64,000 bases of DNA from Anolis sagrei (taxonomy: Eukaryota; Chordata; Lepidosauria; Squamata; Anolidae), in the NCBI RefSeq assembly GCF_037176765.1, contig NC_090023.1, forward strand, positions 25,493,366 through 25,557,365, written 5' to 3'. Made by a program: the position numbers and the translations under genes. Of the stretch, positions 57,113 through 64,000 are shown piece by piece (position 1 is the stretch's first letter; each line of letters begins with the position of its first letter). The notes below the pieces were generated by a model. That model did not search any database, was not told where the DNA came from, and saw nothing but the letters and a program-made list of their open reading frames with translations.

Positions 57113-59044
57113 CTGCCAAGAAAATAAAGATGACACAAGAAACACATTATTATATTATAGAACATTGGATGATGGATCTAGTCACATTCAGAGTACAAAT
57201 CTGGACAAATGAATTCACTTTGTCTAGGTGGATGGTTTGTGGTTATCGATATTTAACTGACATGCCAAAATATCATTAATAATAGAACACAATCATCATT
57301 GCCTCGTTCTTCAGATTTCAGTTGCCACGCATAAACAGAAACTAACAAGAATGGCACAAGAATAAATATTATTTGCTGTTAATTGCCATAGTTAGCTTCA
57401 ATTCATTATAGTTTTATTGGTATAAGACTTCCAGGTGATCCTGTTATCCATAACACTGCTCAGGTTTTCATAGAATAGAATAATAGAATAATACAGTTGG
57501 AAGAGACCACATGGGCCATCTAGTCCAACCCCCTGCCAGGCAGGTTTTGTAGAATCAAAACCCCTGCTTACATCAACCTGTAATACAGCATTTTATTTTT
57601 CCTTCTACCTTCAACTTTTACTTTCCAGAAATACTGCTAAATTTACATTAGAGGAAAGAAATTAGTTTACTTCAGATACAGATCATGTTCCCTTCCCACT
57701 GACTGTGCTGAAGGCCATTGCAGACCAAAAATTTGGAGGTGAATCCCTGACCTCATCCATTTCAAAGGAAAAGGCTACTCACTTCCCAACCATGGATGAA
57801 ATAAATGTATCATCTTTGCAGAGCAGACGAATGCCATTCAGGGATGTATCATCTTGCCCATCTTTGCCGCCTTGATAGGGCTCTACCTTGTGTAAAGAGA
57901 TAGATTGGATTAAAGCCATACTTCATGTCAATCCGTGCTGTGAGCTACCTTGGGTCACATATTGCAGGAATAGTGGGATAAAAATAAAATAAATTTAACT
58001 GTGCACAACAAGAAGCCACAAGAAGCACAATGGAGGCAATTTGGTTCAGGTTCACTCCCCAACTAGTTTGAAATGGTTAAGAAAACATTTCAATAAAGAA
58101 AATACTTGAGTCACCTGAACAACATTTGGAAATCTCATGGCATTACATCATAGGCATGTAATTTTTTGCTACTTTAGGAAGAACAGGGTTTTTTTTTTCC
58201 TGCTATAAGAAAAAAACATTAAAAATCATACAATTTTGTTGCCTTTTTGTAATTCTGAATTTTTTTCTTGGTAAATTTCATGCATTTTGTTTACAGAAAG
58301 CAACATTTTCTGCACGGAAACAACATTTGCTGCCTAAAGTCCTACAAAAAATTATTTATTTATTTATTTATTTATTTGCTTACTACATTTATACCCCACA
58401 CTCTCTCACCCCGAAGGAGACTCAGAGAGGCTTCCAAACTGACAACAATTAAATGCCATACAGACAAACAGACAAATACAATAAACACATACCTTAAAAT
58501 CCATAAGAGTTAAAAATAACATCAATACATTAACGTAAAGTATTAAAACCACACAGATTCAAAATCACAGATATAGAGCAAGATGACAAACAATAGACAT
58601 GGAGAGGTTTACAATGATACAAAATCTACATAACTGCTTTCCTTGAGTCTTGAAACAGGTGTGTGTGGTGGCGGCGGGGGGGGGGGGGAGAGATACACTG
58701 CCCTTGGAGGAATCCAGTGCAGACCTAGGGATCCCCAACACCTCTACACATACAAATCCATACATACCCCAATCCCACAAGCTCTGGGATGGTTAAAAAT
58801 GCTATTTTGGGAGCCCCCACCCTAAAACATAAATACACCCAAACATGTTCTTAAAGACAGCCAGAACTGATGTGGCATTACTTGCAATGTTTCAAAACTG
58901 CCTCTGCAATTGTGCACAGGTGGTGTCATTCACTGAAAATGATCTAGAGGCCTGGTCTAGTATTTGGAAGCAATACTATATTTCACCATATATTTCAAAG
59001 GAAGAGGAAAAGATCCCATTATGGCCTTGTTTCAGCTACTTACC

Positions 59045-59093
<49 letters not shown>

Positions 59094-62000
59094 CAACAAC
59101 AACAACAACAACTTTATTTTTATACCCTGCCACCATCTCCAATAGGGGACTCGGGGCGGCTTACAAAGAGACAAGCCCGAAAATTTACAGATAAAAACAG
59201 CAACGCAATTAAAATCAATCAATAAAATAATAAAATAACACAGTCATAGAATCATAGAATCATAGAATCAAAGAGTTGGAAGAGACCTCATGGGCCATCC
59301 AGTCCAACCCCATTCTGCCAAGAAGCAGGAAAATTGCATTCAAAGCACCCCCAACAGATGGCCATCCAGCCTCTGTTTCAAAACTCCTTTGGAAGCTTTG
59401 AAGGCAGAGAGTTCCACTGCTGAACAGCTCTCACAGTCAGGAAGTTCTTCCTAATGTTCAGATGGAATCTCCTTTCTTGTAGTTTGAAACCATTATTCCG
59501 TGTCCTCGACTCCAGGGCAGCAGAAAACAAGCTTGCCGCCTCCTCCCTATGACCTCCTCTCATGTATTTATACATGGCTATCACATCTCCTCTCAGTTTT
59601 CTCTTCTTCAGGCTAAATATGCCCAGTTCCTTAAGCCGCTCCTCATATGGCTTCTTCTCCAGACCCTTGATCTTTTTAGTCGCCCTCCTCTGGACACATT
59701 CCAGCTTGTCAATATCTCTCTTCATTTGTGGTGCCCAGAATTGGACACAATATTCCAGGTGTGGTCTAACCAAGGCAGAATAGAGGGGTAGAATGACTTC
59801 CTTGGTGCAGGCCAAAATCCCATTGGTTTTTTTTTTTTTTTTTTTTTTGCTGCCGTATCAAACTGTTGGCTCATGTTTAACTTGTTGTCCATGAGGACTC
59901 CAAGATCATTTTCACACATACTGCCTTCGAGCCACATGTCCACCACTCTGTATCTTTGCATTTCATTTTTTCTGCCTAAGTGGAGTATCTTGCATTTGTC
60001 ACTGTTGAACTTCATTTTGTTAGTTTTGGCCCATCTCTCTAATCTGTCAAGATCGTTTTGAATTCTGCTCCTGTCCTCTGGAGTATTGGCTATCCCTCCC
60101 AATTTGGTTTTGTCTGCAAACTTGATGATCATGCCTTCTAACCCTTTGTCTAAGTCATTAACAAAGTTGTTGAACAGAACTGGGCCCAGGACGGAGCCCT
60201 GCGGCACTCCGCTCATCTCTTCTTTCCAGGATGAAGAGGAAACATTAGTGAACACCCTCTGGGTTCATCCACTTAACCAATTACAGATCCACCTAACCGT
60301 AGTTTTGCCTAGCCCACATTGGACTAGTTTGTTTGCCAGGAGTTCATGGGGGACCTTGTCGAAGGCCTTACTGAAGTCCAGATATGCTACATCTACGACA
60401 TTCCCCGTATCTACCCAGCTTGTAGTTCTATCGAAAAAAGAGATCAGATTAGTCTGGCATGACTTGTTTTTGATAAATCCGTATTTACTGTTAGGGACGA
60501 CTGCATTCATTTCTAAGTGTTTGCAGACCACTTCCTTAACAATTTTTTTTCCAGAATCTTGCCTGGTAGCAACATGAGGCTGACTGGATGGTAATTGTTT
60601 GGGCCATCCTTTTTCTTGAAGATTGGGACCACATTGGCCCTCCTCCAATCTGCTGGGTCTTCTCCTGTTCTCCAAGAACTCTAAAAGATAATTGCCAATG
60701 GTTCTGAGATTACTTCCACTAGTTCCTTCAATACTCTTGGGTGTAGTTGATCTGGCCCTGGGGACTTGACCTCATTAAGAGCGGCCAGGTATTCCTGGAT
60801 GACTTGTTTCCCAATTTGGGGTTGGATGTCCTCTAATCCCTCATCCACTCCATCTTGCTGAGGTTGAAGATGACTTTCTTTTTGTGAGAAGACCGAGGCA
60901 AAGAAGGCATTAAGTAGTTCTGCCTTTTCCCTATCCCCTGTCAGCATTGCCCCATCTTCTCCTCGAAGAGGCCGTATCGCCTCCTTGGTCTTCCTTTTTC
61001 TACTGGCATAAGAAAAGAAGCCCTTTTTATTGCTTTTAATGTCCTTGGCAAGTCTGAGCTCGTTTTGTGCTTTAGCCTTGAAGACCTTTTCCCTACAGGA
61101 GTTAAAGCAACATGATAAAACAACATCATAAAACAACATCATAAAACAGTATGACTGAGATAAAGGAAAAATAGCTGTGTTCAGGTTCAATGAGTGCAAA
61201 ATTCCTAAAAGGAGCCCAGGGAAGATGCTGAAATCAAATGCATTCAATCAAATTATGCATTCACTGACTAGTATTTTAGACATGCAATAAGCCATCATGG
61301 TTAAAAGGGCATAAGTTAAAGTCAATGTAGGTCTCTTTCTACTCATAGAATCATAGAATCATAGAATCAAAGAGTTGGAAGAGACCTCATGGGCCATCCA
61401 GTCCAACCCCTTGCCAAGAAGCAGGAATATTGCATTCAAATCACCCCTGACAGATGGCCATCCAGCCTCTGCTTAAAAGCTTCCAAAGAAGGAGCCTCCA
61501 CCACACTCTGGGGCAGAGAGTTCCACTGCTGAACGGCTCTCACAGTCAGGAAGTTCTTCCTAATGTTCAGATGGAATCTCCTCTCTGTCTAAAGTGAATT
61601 TTTGTGAGATAGCTTTTGAGACTTTGGATTACTGGTTTCTCCTTTTCTTTTTATTCCATTCTTTTCATGGGTTTGTTGGGGTGGGGGTAACAATGATTTC
61701 TTATATTTGTAATAGGACCTTTTGAAAGCTCTTTTTAAAAAACGATTCCATAGCATTGAGCCATGGTAGTTAAAGTGGTCTCAGACTGTATTAATTCTAT
61801 GATGTACATGAACTCTAAGGGCCCTTCCACACAACCCTATATCCCAGAATATCAAGGCAGAAAATCCCACATTATTTGAGTGTGGACTCAGATAACCCAG
61901 TTCAAAGCTGATTTTGTGAAATTTTCTGCCTTGATATTCTGGGATATAGGGCTGTGTGGAAGGGCCCCTGGTCTCAAACAGCAATGAATAATCTTTGTTA

Positions 62001-62250
62001 CCTCTTGTGATCACATTTAGAGTTCATGAGATATACTCAACCTGAAAACAAAAAAAGCATAATACAAAACATGATTTACCTTCAATACAAAACCAATAGC
62101 GTGACCAAGGGAACAATATTCTCGTTGTCCCCAATAACCCCATGGCGCTCCATTTTCCACTTTGATGATGGAATCATAGGGGCGGCCATCTACATCCCAG
62201 AAGCAGCATAATGTGATCAAGAAGGCCAGAGAACAGATGAAAATATTCAT
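56809..62250 (-). CDS. VMO1: VMO1-like gene A (192 aa, three coding exons)
   Basis: A secreted vitelline membrane outer layer protein 1 family member. Coding exons are 62250-62080, 57886-57783 and 57112-56809, with donors GTAAAT and GTGAGT and acceptors acaag and ggcag. Phases are the same as in gene B. Residues 1-22 form a hydrophobic leader ([18 protein letters not shown]). Repeat markers are NGAPWGYWG (33-41), [12 protein letters not shown] (69-80), [11 protein letters not shown] (92-102), [14 protein letters not shown] (121-134), [11 protein letters not shown] (147-157) and [14 protein letters not shown] (177-190). All eight family cysteines are present and the three DDT motifs are intact. 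Chicken VMO1 (recalled) has the same pattern [42 protein letters not shown] variant polyadenylation signal ATTAAA lies about 55 bases past the stop. Confidence 0.96.
57468..57560 (-). mobile_element. CR1 3' end, short, in VMO1 gene A intron 2
   Basis: 'atagaataatagaataatac' and 'ggccatctagtccaaccccc'. The intron runs from 57113 to 57782. Confidence 0.8.
57783..57886 (-). CDS. VMO1: VMO1 gene A, coding exon 2
   Basis: 104 bp, encoding [20 protein letters not shown] and the following LLCKDD segment. Acceptor acaag, donor GTGAGT. Confidence 0.95.
58343..58560 (-). mobile_element. L2-type 3' end
   Basis: (attt)n at 58350-58378, 'tataccccacactctctcac' and 'gaaggagactcagagaggc'. Confidence 0.65.
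59043..59235 (-). mobile_element. L2-type 3' end with (taa)n(caa)n
   Basis: The microsatellite at 59045-59112 is followed by 'ccaccatctccaatagggg' and 'actcggggcggcttaca'. It abuts the tail of the CR1. Confidence 0.8.
59246..61105 (-). mobile_element. CR1 LINE, long 5'-truncated copy
   Basis: Minus-strand order is [40 protein letters not shown] and [18 protein letters not shown], then the RT blocks [38 protein letters not shown] and FADKTKLGG. Next come [32 protein letters not shown] and [10 protein letters not shown]. The YADD-type motif reads FADKT. The 3' end is the repeated 'agaatcat' unit at 59246-59272. At least one frame change and an expanded A run (near 59828-59849) break it. ORF1 and the endonuclease are absent. 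Confidence 0.96.
61338..61590 (-). mobile_element. CR1 3' end
   Basis: 'catagaatcatagaatcaaa', 'catgggccatccagtccaac' and 'gttccactgctgaacggc'. Very similar to 53262-53561, so probably the same subfamily. Confidence 0.93.
61735..61967. mobile_element. Palindromic MITE beside an older MITE half
   Basis: 61819-61967 is a near-perfect palindrome with 'gggcccttccacac' ends and 'ccctatatcccagaatatc' arms. The sequence at 61735-61810 is one arm of the 'attaatgcagtt' family. Confidence 0.75.
62080..62250 (-). CDS. VMO1: VMO1 gene A, coding exon 1
   Basis: 171 bp from ATG to donor GTAAAT. It encodes the leader and [21 protein letters not shown] ctacag acceptor-like site precedes the ATG, so an upstream non-coding exon is possible. 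Confidence 0.94.
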
Positions 62251-62329
62251 TCTCTTCTCCAGCTGTAGATGTGGAAACATGGTTGAAGAATGGTCATCAC
62301 AAAAATCACAGATAGAGGAGCCAGTCATT

Positions 62330-64000
62330 TACTAAGGCTGTATTTGTCTGACATTGTTATCTAATTCAAATGCATCAAAAAGGCAATTCTCATTTCTACT
62401 TTCCATATTAACTGATTATATGTATATGTAACCTTTGCCCAATTAGTTTAAAGCTGCACACATGACTCCTCACTTCCTAAATTACCCTCACAAAACTCTG
62501 TGACTTACTGAGGATCATCTAGTGATTTTACAGGGATGAAAACCAGCCTGTTAACCACTACGCCACAGTGATTCTCAGTTTGTCTCTGTAGATTTCACTC
62601 TCTCTTTCAAAACACTATAGTGGCAGTTCAGGATCAAATTGCATGTACACACAGTATTAGCTGAGGTCTGATAATAATGAGGGGCCCATTCTCACTCTGC
62701 AATTGTAGCACTATGATGCTACTCAAATTTCCACAGTTATTTATTTATTTATTTAGAACATTTATACCCCGTCCTTCTCAACCTCGGGGACTCAGGACTC
62801 AGTGATGTTCTATGGAATTCTGGAATTTGCATTTGGAAGGATATAAATGAAATAAAATATCAAGAGTGTCTCTCCAAAATCCATGATTTTATATGAATAA
62901 GTCATAATGGACAAAGTAGAATCATATCGCTATTAATGTGTCGCATGAAGGAGCCACTGATTGCAGTTGGAAAAGGAATTTAAACCTTTCTTCCCTTTCT
63001 GTGTTTGGGATAGTGGTGATGGAAATTCCTCTTCTGAAGCTTGCGAGTTCACTAGTAAATCTGTATTTCCAAGATACATTGCCTAAAGAGAATATCAGGG
63101 ACTCGTCTTGAATGGTTTGCCCTTGTTGGCTTAAAATTTGATTCTAAACCCCCATTATGATAGTTGAACAATCCCTAGAGTGCTGTGGTATGTCCATCAT
63201 GATGGTGAGCTTGGAAAGGTCCTTTTTGACACTGAAACCATATTTTATTGCAGAATTGTAGGATGATGGAAGTATATGCAAGGAATGATAAGACTCCAAA
63301 ACAGGTAATATTCCAAATGGTAGTTGATGTAGGGTGCGCAATAATTTGGAGTGGAAATGTCAATATGTGCCCTAAGATCTATGGAAATGGCTAACTTTAT
63401 TTTTTATCTTATTAGAACTCATAGGAGGAATTGTATAAAAGGAATTTTTAAAATACGCATTCATGCTTTGAACTCTTGAAAACAGCATGAGATTGGAAAC
63501 AATTAGACATATGAGGGTAATAAATAAATAAATACTGTGAATGGTTTGCCTGAAACAAAAACATTATTCCCACGATTCAAATCCAGGTATCTCCAAGTAA
63601 GTCCATAAGGCATCTCACCAGGCCTCTGTGAACTTGAAAGGCTATGGCCTTTCCTTGTTCACCTATTCCTCATATTTGTAGCACATCCTCTGACTCTCAA
63701 ATCTTGGAACCTATTAGAGAAAACTCCAAATACCAATATAGCACTGAGTTCTTAGTGTTGAAGTTGGCATATTGCAACAATTTGCAGTGGAGACACATTC
63801 TATGAATATTACCTAGGCCAATGAACTCAACAAAAATCAGCCACCATGCTTATTGAAGGATGAAACTGATTGAGTTGGGTGCAGGAAATCATAAAATACC
63901 TAATATGACTACTGTGCATACAAAACCAGAGCTGGCCCTACCAGGAGTAGATGGGGGATGGGAAATGGTTGAGGTATTACTGGAGTTATGTGTGCTATGA
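62330..64000. other. No gene recognised (upstream of VMO1 gene A)
   Basis: AT-rich DNA that should include the promoter of gene A; no TATA box could be placed with confidence. An L2-type tail on the minus strand lies at 62737-62810 ('tataccccgtccttctcaac'). Confidence 0.4.

Larger units (their letters stand above)
57887..62079 (-). other. VMO1 gene A intron 1
   Basis: A 4.2-kb intron. It contains L2 tails at 58343-58560 and 59043-59235, a long CR1 at 59246-61105, a short CR1 at 61338-61590 and a MITE pair. The part 57960-58340 shows nothing else. Confidence 0.85.

Overview
The window reads as squamate (lizard, probably iguanian) nuclear DNA. It carries a tRNA/Bov-B-type Sauria SINE, BovB, L2, CR1 and L1 LINE pieces, a Penelope-like element, a Helitron with the canonical lizard ends, and many short hAT-type elements with intact 8-bp target duplications. 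All gene and family assignments were made by eye from translations and motifs. No database search was run.

The only host genes recognised are two vitelline membrane outer layer protein 1 (VMO1) family genes on the minus strand. Gene B has coding exons at 37647-37441, 36437-36334 and 31064-30761 and encodes 204 aa. Gene A has coding exons at 62250-62080, 57886-57783 and 57112-56809 and encodes 192 aa. Exons 2 and 3 are 104 and 304 bp in both genes, and the intron phases match. Each mature protein has the eight family cysteines, a hydrophobic leader and the three-fold repeat of the beta-prism fold. A third, broken copy of gene B exon 1 lies at 42113-42312 inside a local duplication (36809-38300 versus 40526-42872).

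Layout: 1-5.1 kb is a nest of hAT elements, MITEs and SINEs. 7.5-10.3 kb holds L2, a 633-bp hAT element and a BovB piece. 12.0-14.7 kb holds a small hAT element and two solo LTRs, one of them inside a Penelope-like fragment. 15.4-17.1 kb holds L2, an LTR and BovB. 21.3-25.0 kb holds a MITE, LTR-like pieces and the 5' part of an L1. 26.7-29.1 kb holds a hAT element, a complete small Penelope-like insertion, a MITE and BovB. 30.8-37.8 kb is VMO1 gene B. 38.5-39.8 kb is a Helitron carrying a captured exon that looks like TRAM2 exon 1. 40.5-42.9 kb is the duplicated segment with the dead VMO1 exon. 43-56 kb is intergenic with L2, CR1 and MITEs. 56.8-62.3 kb is VMO1 gene A, whose first intron contains a large CR1. 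The rest is AT-rich sequence in which nothing was recognised.

Most notable are the VMO1 tandem family with its remnant, the TRAM2-like exon captured in a Helitron, two places where one hAT element landed in the target duplication of another, and a 35-bp CR1 fold-back.
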